From NCBI RefSeq assembly GCF_048323755.1, contig NZ_JBLWFS010000002.1, positions 124,001 to 188,000 of the forward strand: a stretch of 64,000 nt of DNA, read 5' to 3'. Each line of letters opens with the position of its first letter. Position 1 is the stretch's first letter. Shown in pieces: positions 42,340 through 50,716 of this stretch. Below the pieces are notes generated by a model that was given only the letters and a program-made list of their open reading frames with translations, searched no databases and was not told the DNA's origin. The position numbers and the translations under genes are program-made. This DNA is from Alkalihalobacterium sp048323755. Lineage in GTDB: Bacteria > Bacillota > Bacilli > Bacillales > Bacillaceae_F.

Positions 42340-43377
42340 CTATAAATGGTTCCTATATATATTCAGTAAATCAATTAATAAAGAATACCCTGTTTCCGTT
42401 CGTCCTGCCCCAGGGCCAGAAAGTGTAATCGTCCCAGCTAAATCACACTCAAAAGTAACTGCGTTTAAGACCCCTTGAATGGAAGCGAGTGGATGGGTTT
42501 CATCGAGCATTTCCGGTTGTACGGATGCTTTGACTTTGCCGTTTTCATTACTGACACGAGCAATCAGTTTCCACCGCTTTCCCTTTGATTTTGCTTTATT
42601 AATATCATAAGGGGTGAGGTGAGTGATACCCTCGCACTGGACATCGTCGACTTTTAGTAAGGAGTTCATGACGGTATTAGCAAGAATGACGATCTTATAG
42701 CGTGCATCATAGCCTTCTACATCACTCGTTGGGTCAGCTTCAGCATACCCAAGCTGTTGTGCTTCTTCGAGGGCTTCTTCATAGGAAAGCCCTTCTTCCA
42801 TTCTGAGTAACATGTAGTTCGTCGTTCCGTTTAAAATGCCTGTCATTTCTTTAATCTCGTTGCCTGCTAAAGCCGCGAGTGGCATCCGGAGAGCAGGCGT
42901 TCCGCTCATGACCGTGCCTTCGAAGCCCCAGCGAACTCTGTGCTGTTTTGCTAATTGTGCCAGCTCCTTATAAGCTAGAGCAACGGGACCTTTATTACTC
43001 ATCACCACATGTTTTCCTGCTCTAAACGCTGCTTTACAATGATCGATCGCCGGTTGACCTGTTTTTACATCGGTGAACGTCACTTCCACAATCGTATCTG
43101 CGTTCGTTTGCTCGATCGTTTCAAAGCTGTCTAAATCGCGAATTAGTCGCTCGCTATCTGGATAGTCATCAAGAGTCCCTGTTCGCTTCACAATGTGTAA
43201 TGCTCTTTCTATATCAAGGCCGTCTGGGTCATAGATGGAGCCTTTCATGACATCTGAAATCGCAACAATTTTTCCTTCCCAACCGGTTTCTGCTTTTAAG
43301 GCGTCTTTTTTTTCTACTAAAATTTCTGCTAATCCTTGGCCGACGGTGCCAAATCCTAATAAAGCGAGTTTCTGCAT
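42340..43377 (-). CDS. Homoserine dehydrogenase lacking the ACT domain
   Basis: A 345-residue homoserine dehydrogenase: Rossmann motif LLGFGTVGQGLAEIL, catalytic-lysine segment HVVMSNKGPVALAYKEL, substrate-binding LNGTTNYMLLRM and YAEADPTSDVEGYDA. Biosynthetic enzymes are usually longer because of a C-terminal ACT domain for threonine inhibition; that domain is absent. Together with the operon context this suggests a catabolic enzyme running homoserine to aspartate semialdehyde. AAGGAGG lies 9 nt before the ATG. Confidence 0.87.
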   Translation of the reverse strand: MQKLALLGFGTVGQGLAEILVEKKDALKAETGWEGKIVAISDVMKGSIYDPDGLDIERALHIVKRTGTLDDYPDSERLIRDLDSFETIEQTNADTIVEVTFTDVKTGQPAIDHCKAAFRAGKHVVMSNKGPVALAYKELAQLAKQHRVRWGFEGTVMSGTPALRMPLAALAGNEIKEMTGILNGTTNYMLLRMEEGLSYEEALEEAQQLGYAEADPTSDVEGYDARYKIVILANTVMNSLLKVDDVQCEGITHLTPYDINKAKSKGKRWKLIARVSNENGKVKASVQPEMLDETHPLASIQGVLNAVTFECDLAGTITLSGPGAGRTETGYSLLIDLLNIYRNHL

Positions 43378-43402
43378 AGTTTTAAGCCTCCTTCAGAAAT
43401 GG

Positions 43403-44608
43403 CTAGCGAACTGCCTCTTTCACATGCGTAAAGGCTTCTTTAAAATCGTTGATGATATCTTCCGCATTTTCAATCCCGCATGAGACGCGAATGAGTCCTT
43501 CAGGAATTCCCATCGCCTTTCGCTCTTCTGGGGTACACTCCACATGACTTGTTGTTCTTGCAGGGCCTACTGTCGTCTCAACAGCTCCTAAGTTCGCTGC
43601 ACGGTGAGCGAATGTCAGATTTGGTAAAAGCTCTTTGACTGTATCAATACCGCCTTTCACAGCAAAGCTCAACATGCCCCCGAAGCCAACCATTTGCTTT
43701 TTCGCAATCTCATGGTTCGGATGCTCCTCAAGTCCTGGGTAAAATACGGATTCCACCATTTCCTCTGATTTTAAATAGTTTGCTAGCTTTAATGCATTTT
43801 CTTCTTGACGTCGAACGCGAAGCTCGAGCGTTTTCATTCCACGTAAGATGAGGTATGCCGCCCAAGGATCCATCGTTGCCCCATTGATTTCTCGGTAGTG
43901 ATAGATCTTTTCGATATACTCTTCATTATTGCTGCACGCCACTCCACCTAAGGCGTCCGCGTGCCCACCGAGAAATTTTGTTGCACTATGAAGGACGATA
44001 TCCGCTCCAAGTTCTAGTGGTTGCTGGTTTAACGGTGTTGCAAATGTATTGTCAACGATGACGAGCGCTCCTGCTTTTTGACCTGCTTCGGCCATGCGCT
44101 TAATATCGGTAATTTTTACAGTTGGATTCGTTGGGGTTTCGAGATATAAAATCTTGCAGCCTTTGGCGACTTCTTTTTCTACTTCTTCATGATTACCCGT
44201 TTCACAGAACGTAATCTCTACGTCCATTTGGGGCAGGAATTCAGTAAAAATTTTATTCGTTCCGCCATACGTATCTTTAATCGTAACGACACGATCGCCT
44301 GGTCGCAAAAAGGTATAAAGCGTATTGCTAATCGCCGCCATCCCCGTTGAAAAACTCGTCGCTGCTGTCGCTCCTTCAAGTTCTTTTAATTTATCTTCGA
44401 ACGCTTGAACGGTTGGATTCGTGTTTCTGCCATAAATATGTCCCTTTTTACGTCCAACCGCGACTTCATACCACTCATCCATATCATCATAGTTGTAAGC
44501 GACACTCGGTATGACAGGTACTTGAGTTGCTCCATGCACAAGGTAGTCTTTCTCCCCTGCCCAGACGGCTTTTGTCCCCATATTTGCTTTTTTCATTTTG
44601 TTTTCCAT
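43403..44608 (-). CDS. Transsulfuration-family PLP enzyme (possible gamma-lyase)
   Basis: A 401-residue Cys/Met metabolism PLP enzyme. Visible parts are HIYGRNTNPTVQAFEDKL, the cofactor segment SFSTGMAAISNTLYTF, VDNTFATPLNQQPLELGAD and the Schiff-base lysine in LHSATKFLGGHADALGG. It could be a cystathionine gamma-synthase/lyase, but its place between an M24 hydrolase and a homoserine dehydrogenase argues for a catabolic gamma-elimination or replacement that yields homoserine. Strong AAGGAGGT upstream. 25 bp from the dehydrogenase gene. Confidence 0.82.
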   Translation of the reverse strand: MENKMKKANMGTKAVWAGEKDYLVHGATQVPVIPSVAYNYDDMDEWYEVAVGRKKGHIYGRNTNPTVQAFEDKLKELEGATAATSFSTGMAAISNTLYTFLRPGDRVVTIKDTYGGTNKIFTEFLPQMDVEITFCETGNHEEVEKEVAKGCKILYLETPTNPTVKITDIKRMAEAGQKAGALVIVDNTFATPLNQQPLELGADIVLHSATKFLGGHADALGGVACSNNEEYIEKIYHYREINGATMDPWAAYLILRGMKTLELRVRRQEENALKLANYLKSEEMVESVFYPGLEEHPNHEIAKKQMVGFGGMLSFAVKGGIDTVKELLPNLTFAHRAANLGAVETTVGPARTTSHVECTPEERKAMGIPEGLIRVSCGIENAEDIINDFKEAFTHVKEAVR

Positions 44609-44630
44609 ACGATCTACCTCCTTGATTTAA

Positions 44631-45839
44631 TTAAGCTCCCATTCCCCCTGGCCATAATTTCTTTCCTGCATGTTTCACAAACAACTTTCTTGGTGCACTT
44701 GCTAATAATTCATAGCCTGTTTTCGTAACACGAAAAGACTCGCTTAACTCAACGCCATAGTCATCCATCCAGATCCCTAAAATCATATGAAAGGTCATAT
44801 TCGGCTTTAAGACCGTTTGATCACCAGGACGTAAGCTTGCCGTATGCTCCCCCCAGTCTGGCGGATAGTTTAAGCCGACTGAGTATCCGATCCTTGACTC
44901 TTTTTGGTAGCCTCTTTTCTGGATCGATTTTCTCCAGGCACGCTCGACTTCCTCACAGGTGATTCCTGGTTTTATTACGTCTAATGCAGCCTCCATGCCC
45001 TCAATAACAACTTCAGATAAGTCCTTCACCTTTTCTTCTGGCTCACCAATCGTTACGGTTCGGGCGAGAGGAGCGTGATACCTTTGATAACATCCAGCTA
45101 ATTCAATTAAAACGGTCGTATTCGGTTTATATGTTTCATCGCTCCACGTAATATGGGGTGTAGATGTGTGTTCACCTGCCGGCATGAGTGGTACGATTGC
45201 AGGGTAATCGCCACCGAATTCCGGTGTTCCTTTAATTTGAGCTTCAAAGATTTTCGCAGCTACATCGCATTCACGTACACCAACATCAATGGCATCAATG
45301 CCGACTTTCATCGCACGAACAGCAATTTGACCTGCACGCTTCATATATTCAATTTCCGTATCCGATTTTATAATACGTACCCAATTGACGAGATTCGTAC
45401 TGTCTTTAAAAACGGCATGTGGAAGAGCTTTTAATAGACGTTCAAAGCACTTCGCTGAAAAATAATAATTATCCATTTCAAGCCCGATCACCCGCTTGCT
45501 TTGCCCAATTTCCTTTAAAATGTTTCCGATGAAATCATACGGGTGTGTCGTATTCGAATTCACGTAATAATCTGGGTACGGAATAATATGCTCATGAAAG
45601 AGCCAGCTCGTAACTTTTGCAGCATTCGCATCCATTTCTCTACCAATCCATAGTGGTTGCGGTTCATCAATAATCACGATTAATGCTTGATGAACATAAA
45701 ATGACCACCCATTGTATCCTGATAAATAATTCATATTGGCTGGGTCGGTCACAACAAGCACTTCAATTCCTTCTTGAACCATTTTCTCTTTTGTTAGACG
45801 CAAACGCTCATGAAATTCCCCATGTGTAAAATGGAGCAT
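44631..45839 (-). CDS. Creatinase/ectoine-hydrolase-like M24 family protein
   Basis: A 402-residue pita-bread-fold protein with an N-terminal creatinase domain (VVTDPANMNYLSGYNGWSFY resembles the DoeA ectoine hydrolase N-terminus) and a C-terminal M24 domain. The metal-binding Asp pair of M24 aminopeptidases is altered (TVLIELAGCYQRYHAPLART in place of DxG...SDxTRT), so it is probably a non-metal C-N hydrolase like creatinase or DoeA, not a peptidase. ATG at 45839 has GGAG 9 nt upstream. It is the first gene of the four-gene operon. Confidence 0.78.
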   Translation of the reverse strand: MLHFTHGEFHERLRLTKEKMVQEGIEVLVVTDPANMNYLSGYNGWSFYVHQALIVIIDEPQPLWIGREMDANAAKVTSWLFHEHIIPYPDYYVNSNTTHPYDFIGNILKEIGQSKRVIGLEMDNYYFSAKCFERLLKALPHAVFKDSTNLVNWVRIIKSDTEIEYMKRAGQIAVRAMKVGIDAIDVGVRECDVAAKIFEAQIKGTPEFGGDYPAIVPLMPAGEHTSTPHITWSDETYKPNTTVLIELAGCYQRYHAPLARTVTIGEPEEKVKDLSEVVIEGMEAALDVIKPGITCEEVERAWRKSIQKRGYQKESRIGYSVGLNYPPDWGEHTASLRPGDQTVLKPNMTFHMILGIWMDDYGVELSESFRVTKTGYELLASAPRKLFVKHAGKKLWPGGMGA

Positions 45840-46139
45840 CTTCTCCCACTCCTTTCGCCCCTTTCTCCTTTTTTCCTTACTTTTGTGATTTGTTATTATC
45901 ATAAGCGAGTGGAGCCGAACCCGATATTGTAAAAAGTGTAAGAATATTCAGTTATCATGTAGTACACTTTTGTTAGGTTTTGGGTGATGTTGAGGGGGTT
46001 TAGAGGGCTGGTGAATGGCGATTTCGGGTGGGGGTGTTTTGGTGGAGCGAGTAGTATGGGACTGGGGTAACTTCATTTGCACTATTCACTGCTTTAGTTC
46101 CTATAGTTTTTTTCCTTTATTATGCTCTAATCATTGCTT
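45840..46139. other. Operon upstream region
   Basis: Promoter region of the M24-led operon. No operator could be assigned. A G-rich plus-strand stretch (45980-46060) precedes the tandem repeats. Confidence 0.4.
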
Positions 46140-46545
46140 CGGTTAATGGGTTCTCCTAGTTTTCTCCTCTACCGCACACCGTTCCACGCTTTTCGTTCAC
46201 GCTCTCTCCTAATTTTTCCCTCTACCGCACACCATTCCACACTTTCCGTTCACGCTCCCTCCTAATTTTTCCCTCTAACGCTCACCATTCCGCGCTTTTC
46301 GTTCACAAGTTCTCCTAAATTTTCCCTCTAGCGCACACCATTCCACGCTTTTCGTTCACGCTTCCTCCTAATTTTTCCCTCTACCGCACACCATTCCACG
46401 CTTTCCCAATTTTTTCCTCAACTGCTCACGATTCCGCGCTTTTCGTTCACGCTTTCTCCTAGTTTTCCCCTCTACCGCTCACCATTCCGCGCTTTTCGTT
46501 CACGGGTTCTCCTAGTTTTTCCCTTTACTGCACTCTAATCTCTGC
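46140..46545. repeat. 52-bp tandem-repeat array B (about 8 copies)
   Basis: Degenerate head-to-tail copies with a period of about 52 bp and consensus blocks TCTCCTAATTTTTCCCTCTA, CCGCACACCATTCC and CGCTTTTCGTTCACGCT. One copy near 46402 is truncated. Aligned from CACCATT, the unit matches array A position for position at many sites (CACCATT, TTT, GTT, CGCT, TTTTCCC), so the two arrays appear to be diverged relatives in the same orientation. The region between the PucR gene end and the operon contains no gene. Confidence 0.82.
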
Positions 46546-46712
46546 TATAACTTATAGATTGCCTAGTTTTTCCCTTACTTAGCTCATGCGGCCTTGTAAA
46601 CTCTCTCTACTAACCAAAAAAGAGATATAAACCTCATCCGATTTATACCCCCTTCTCAATTCATTTTATTCACTATTCAAAAACTACCCTACGAATATAA
46701 ATACAACCACTT

Positions 46713-48458
46713 TCATTTAATCACCGGCTTCTGAGAGTGAATATAATTGCGGGCATGTTCTGGTGCGGATGTAGCCAGCCATATTCTAATACTTAAGTTT
46801 AATAGGAATAAGTCGTCTGGATTTACGAGTGACAGTTTGGTTAGTTTTTCAATTTTTCTGAGGCGGTATAACAACGATTGGCGGTGGAGGGACAGACTGC
46901 GTGCCGTTTTGCTGACATTGTAATGATGCTGGGTGAAAATAATGAATGTGCGGACGAGTTCCATTTGCCGTACTTGATCGTAATTGATTAATGGTGTGAT
47001 CACGGATTCTGATAGGTGTTGGACTTCTTCATTGTCACTTAGAGATAATAAGATGCGTTCAACTTTTGAGTCATCGTAATACATTCTTTGACCGGGTCCT
47101 TTTTGGCGTCTGCCAATTTCGAGTGATTGCTGCGCATCTCGATAACTTTTTGAAAACTTTAATTCATCGTCATACACTCTGCCAATCCCCCAGGACATGA
47201 CAACTCCTGGCAATAAATTGCCCAGTCGTCGTTCAAGAAGATCGAGAAAATAGTGAACACTGTCTTTTCTCGAGACGACGGTTGCTTCTAGGAAAATAAT
47301 GATTTCATCTAGTTGGTAGGTCATTAGCAGCTGCTTTTCTAAAGATTGGCTCGCAAATACCACTTCTTCTTCAATATAATAGACCATGCTATGCAGCCAC
47401 TTTTCATAACTCGTCTGTTTAATTTGGTCGCTTTTTTCATACATGGCCCGCAAATTTTCTGGATAACCGACAATGCAGACGTATGGGACACTTACATCGT
47501 ACCCTAGTAGTCTCGCACGCTCACTAATCCGTTCCCACGAGGTTAAATCACCTTTGGCGATACTACATACGAAATCATCTCGTAACTTAAATTCAGTTTC
47601 TAGAACTGCATTTTCTCGTAAAAACCATAGGGCACTAGCGGTTGAAGCATGTTCGAGAAGGTTAATAGAATAATGGCTAAGGTCATCTTTTAGAGGGTGT
47701 GTAGAATTTAAAATAATAAATAAAAAACCGAGAACACGATGAACATCTTGTATAATCGGTAATTGAACAATTTTCCACGGGGGATGATCGAGCTTATGAA
47801 TTTTTTGATGGAGCGGATGGTGTGTCGTATCATCTGTTATAAAAGTATGGTGGGGGACTTTGTTATCGGTTCTTAGCTTTCCCCACATCGACCGAATTTC
47901 TTTCGTTTGCCTAGCACTTCCTTTGACCAGTCCGTCTTTGTCTGTAATGAGTACGGGGGCATGAATATGCTTTCCGACATATTGTGCCACTTTGTCTAAA
48001 TTTCCACCATTTAATAAAATATTAATCAGTTGCTGTTGGACTTTTTCAGACTCTTTTAATTCTTGTTGCTGTCTGCGATTTAGTTCTTTCATGACTTCGT
48101 GTGTAATATCCGCAAACCTTATTTCCCAAGGAATTTCAATGATTGGAAACTGCGCTTGCTCAGCAAGTTGAATGACTTCAGTCGGAATATCATAAATATA
48201 ACGACCCGTGGCAACTGCTAAGGCACTTGCTTCAGAATCGACAACATCTTGGACGTATTGCTCAAATGCATCAATATTTTGTTCACAACCAATACCAGTA
48301 GTTAAAACAAATTCATTTTTACGGACAAAGTTTTCAACTGGACTTTCCGTAATTGACACCCATTCCACATAACGTTCTTTCAAATACTTTTCCCCAGAAA
48401 GGACACGAGCCGAATCCAACAAATCGAAATTCATAATATCATTCATTGTAAGTTGCAA
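46713..48458 (-). CDS. PucR-family transcriptional regulator
   Basis: A 581-residue regulator with an N-terminal PucR (purine-catabolism-type) ligand domain (LTMNDIMNFDLLDSARVLSG, EFVLTTGIG), a central GAF-like region and a C-terminal helix-turn-helix (HHYNVSKTARSLSLHRQSLL then YRLRKIEKL). TTG at 48458 has GAGGAGG 8 nt upstream; the frame is open a little further. PucR proteins usually activate nearby catabolic genes for nitrogenous compounds. It lies upstream of the M24-led operon on the same strand. Confidence 0.85.
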   Translation of the reverse strand: MQLTMNDIMNFDLLDSARVLSGEKYLKERYVEWVSITESPVENFVRKNEFVLTTGIGCEQNIDAFEQYVQDVVDSEASALAVATGRYIYDIPTEVIQLAEQAQFPIIEIPWEIRFADITHEVMKELNRRQQQELKESEKVQQQLINILLNGGNLDKVAQYVGKHIHAPVLITDKDGLVKGSARQTKEIRSMWGKLRTDNKVPHHTFITDDTTHHPLHQKIHKLDHPPWKIVQLPIIQDVHRVLGFLFIILNSTHPLKDDLSHYSINLLEHASTASALWFLRENAVLETEFKLRDDFVCSIAKGDLTSWERISERARLLGYDVSVPYVCIVGYPENLRAMYEKSDQIKQTSYEKWLHSMVYYIEEEVVFASQSLEKQLLMTYQLDEIIIFLEATVVSRKDSVHYFLDLLERRLGNLLPGVVMSWGIGRVYDDELKFSKSYRDAQQSLEIGRRQKGPGQRMYYDDSKVERILLSLSDNEEVQHLSESVITPLINYDQVRQMELVRTFIIFTQHHYNVSKTARSLSLHRQSLLYRLRKIEKLTKLSLVNPDDLFLLNLSIRIWLATSAPEHARNYIHSQKPVIK

Positions 48459-48599
48459 AAGCTCTGCCTCCTCTTCGAAAAGTTTTCTTATTACCACAGT
48501 ATTAATCTACTCTTCTAATTATTAGCAAAGACAAGTATTTTCTCTAATTCTTACCCTTTTTCTAGAACCAGTATTCGGTTTCCTTCATTAACTAAAAAG

Positions 48600-48790
48600 C
48601 TATGTTAAATATTGCTGTTGATATCCGTTGATTTTGGGCTCATTGTGTGAAGTTTTATTTTCACACGCCTTTCAGGAACTGAAAGGTTGAAAAAAAAACC
48701 TAAAATGATCGAGAAAATGCATTTTCTCACAGAATTTCAGGTTATTTTTTCAGGAATGAGCCCAAAATCAACAATACTTTTTAACAGCGC
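48600..48790. repeat. Palindromic element with 18-bp perfect inverted ends
   Basis: GTTGATTTTGGGCTCATT (48627-48644) is perfectly repeated in inverse at 48755-48772. Flanks outside these arms also pair imperfectly (TGTTAAATATTG with CAATACTTTTTAACA). Inside are smaller palindromes: CCTTTCAGGAACTGAAAGG and GAGAAAATGCATTTTCTC. No ORF. The structure resembles a MITE or a large cruciform. Confidence 0.65.
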
Positions 48791-48794
48791 TAAC

Positions 48795-48825
48795 TAAAAA
48801 AAAGCTATCCAATAAACTGGATAGC
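48795..48825 (-). terminator. Terminator of the 110-residue protein gene
   Basis: On the minus strand GCTATCCA pairs with TGGATAGC (48804-48811 with 48818-48825) and is followed by a long T-tract (A-run at 48795-48803 on the plus strand). Confidence 0.85.
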
Positions 48826-48939
48826 CACTAGGGGGAGTTGGAGAGAGAACAGTTGGAGCCAACTCTTTGGTTAAGGAGCACCTTATAAGAGTAGTATAAA
48901 AAATAATAAGTGTTTTTACAGCTTTTATGTCAGATCTTC

Positions 48940-49272
48940 TTACGGAAAAAATCCGTCTTTTTCTTCAATATTGAAGTAATATCTCATTTGTTGGATCACT
49001 TCTTGTAATTGTTGGTTATCTTGCTCTTGTCTAGCCACTCTTTCCATTTCGCCGTACATCGATTGAAGCATCGATTGAGGATCATCTTGTTGCTGATGTT
49101 GATTGGCTGGAGATGTAAATACATGATCACTTTTCATATCAATGTCCTCTGATGACATGGACTGAAGTTGCTCCTTCACTTGATTTAAATTTGATTTTAA
49201 GTCGCCGGAAATCGACTGTGCATGTTGTAAGAAATCGTTTACGATCTGTTCCATTTGTTGCTTTTTTTCCAT
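48940..49272 (-). CDS. Hypothetical Gln-rich soluble protein
   Basis: A 110-residue hydrophilic protein rich in Gln, Met, Ser and Asp, predicted helical at both ends (MEKKQQMEQIVNDFLQHAQS; NQQLQEVIQQMRYYFNIEE) with a disordered middle (HQQQDDPQSML). No signal peptide or membrane segment. AAAGGATTG lies upstream of the ATG. It is transcribed alone with its own terminator. I recognise no family. Confidence 0.65.
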   Translation of the reverse strand: MEKKQQMEQIVNDFLQHAQSISGDLKSNLNQVKEQLQSMSSEDIDMKSDHVFTSPANQHQQQDDPQSMLQSMYGEMERVARQEQDNQQLQEVIQQMRYYFNIEEKDGFFP

Positions 49273-49369
49273 GATTCATTCAATCCTTTCTATTTACCCT
49301 ACACATAGGATTTACAAGAACATGAAAATTATGTCACAATCTTTTATTTGATAAAAAAGGAAAATCGAA

Positions 49370-50038
49370 TTATTTCAACTGCAGTTCTTTTAAATAAACA
49401 ATCGCTTGAGCGCGGTCTTTCACCCCTAGTTTGCTGTAAATTTCACTGATGTAATTTTTTACCGTTCCTTCACTAATAAAAAGTTGTCCGGCAATTTTAC
49501 GATTGCTAAATCCTTTGACAATTAAAGAAGCAACTTCTCGTTCTCGTTCAGATAAATGAATACCGTTCTTTTTAAGCTTATCAACGTTAATTTCATTTTC
49601 GATGACCGAATTAAATTTTGAAAGACGCTGTGCTAATTTTGATGCAATGACCGACGGGAGCATTAATTGGCCAACTGCTGCCTCGCGAATGGAGTGAATT
49701 AATTGATCATAATTCATATCTTTTAGCAAAAATCCATCCGCACCACTTGCTAAACCTTCAATAATATAGTCGTCTTCAGCAAACGTCGTTAAAATAACAA
49801 TTCTCATCTGTGGGTTTCGTTTTTTTATTTTTTTTAAGCTATCGATCCCGTTCATGTTTGGCATTTTAATATCCATTAAGATTAAGTTCGGCTCAAACAT
49901 TTTTACTTTTTCAATTGCATCTTGTCCATCTTGAGCGGTCGCAACAACTTCCATATCTTCTTCAAGATCAATGATCGTTTTCAAACCTTCCCTCATTAAT
50001 GTTTGATCATCCGCAATTAATACTTTTATAGCCGTCAA
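49370..50038 (-). CDS. Orphan NarL/LuxR-type response regulator
   Basis: A 222-residue response regulator: receiver domain with LIADDQTLMREGLKTII and the phospho-acceptor Asp in LILMDIKMPNMNGID, then a LuxR helix-turn-helix (LSEREREVASLIVKGFSNRK; ISEGTVKNYISEIYSKLGV). No histidine kinase gene adjoins it, so the partner is unknown. TTG at 50038 (MTAIKVLIAD) has GAGGTG 6 nt upstream; GTG at 50047 overlaps that site and is less likely. Confidence 0.85.
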   Translation of the reverse strand: MTAIKVLIADDQTLMREGLKTIIDLEEDMEVVATAQDGQDAIEKVKMFEPNLILMDIKMPNMNGIDSLKKIKKRNPQMRIVILTTFAEDDYIIEGLASGADGFLLKDMNYDQLIHSIREAAVGQLMLPSVIASKLAQRLSKFNSVIENEINVDKLKKNGIHLSEREREVASLIVKGFSNRKIAGQLFISEGTVKNYISEIYSKLGVKDRAQAIVYLKELQLK

Positions 50039-50261
50039 CTCATTCACCTCGATTAAAAATCACATACCATCATTATACGATGAATTTACCAGATAATTTG
50101 TAAAACAATTGAGTTTTAAGAATATTTTTTATATACTTTAGCTAGTCCTGATTTAAGTCATTTTTTATTAGAATCATTCTTATTTTAGGAGTATCCTTGC
50201 AGAGAGCGAACAGAATTAGACCCTATCTTTCTTTTTATAACCTAAAGGAGGTATTTCTTTC

Positions 50262-50705
50262 TTGAAGGATATTGATGACCTGGATAAGAGCATCCTCAGG
50301 CTGCTTTCAATGGATGGAAGAATGTCTTTCACTGAAATTGCTAGCCAACTGGAGGTTACGGAAAAAACAGTGCGTACCCGTTATAGAACTCTTGTAGATC
50401 AAGGAATCTTAGAAGTAGTTGGCGTCGTTAATCCTATCTCGCTTGGGCTAAAAGTTTCCGCGATCTTACAACTAGGTGTTGAAGCACAGAAGTTGAATGA
50501 TGTAATGGAAGAAATAATGTCATTTAAAGAAGTTCGGCACGTTTCTTTGATCACTGGGGAATATCAACTGCTCATGCAAGTAAATGTTAAAACATATGAT
50601 GATTTAACATTGTTTTTGAAAGGCTTGAATACGATTTCTGGTATTAGCAAGTCGAATGTAATGGTTCAACTAGAAGTTAATAAAAATACGTTTGAAATTC
50701 ATTAA
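50262..50705 (+). CDS. Lrp/AsnC-family transcriptional regulator
   Basis: A 147-residue regulator with an N-terminal helix-turn-helix (LDKSILRLLSMDGRMSFTEI; LEVTEKTVRTRYRTLVDQG) and a RAM/Lrp ligand domain with the strand VRHVSLITGEYQLLMQVNV. TTG start with AAAGGAGG about 10 nt upstream. It is 11 bp upstream of an S9 peptidase gene and probably co-transcribed, so amino acid or peptide supply may be the signal. Confidence 0.88.
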   Translation: MKDIDDLDKSILRLLSMDGRMSFTEIASQLEVTEKTVRTRYRTLVDQGILEVVGVVNPISLGLKVSAILQLGVEAQKLNDVMEEIMSFKEVRHVSLITGEYQLLMQVNVKTYDDLTLFLKGLNTISGISKSNVMVQLEVNKNTFEIH

Positions 50706-50716
50706 GGGGGATACAT

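Noticed and set aside
44631..45839. Xaa-Pro aminopeptidase annotation
   Set aside because: M24 metal-binding Asp positions are replaced and the N-terminus resembles ectoine hydrolase, so a peptidase call is unlikely.
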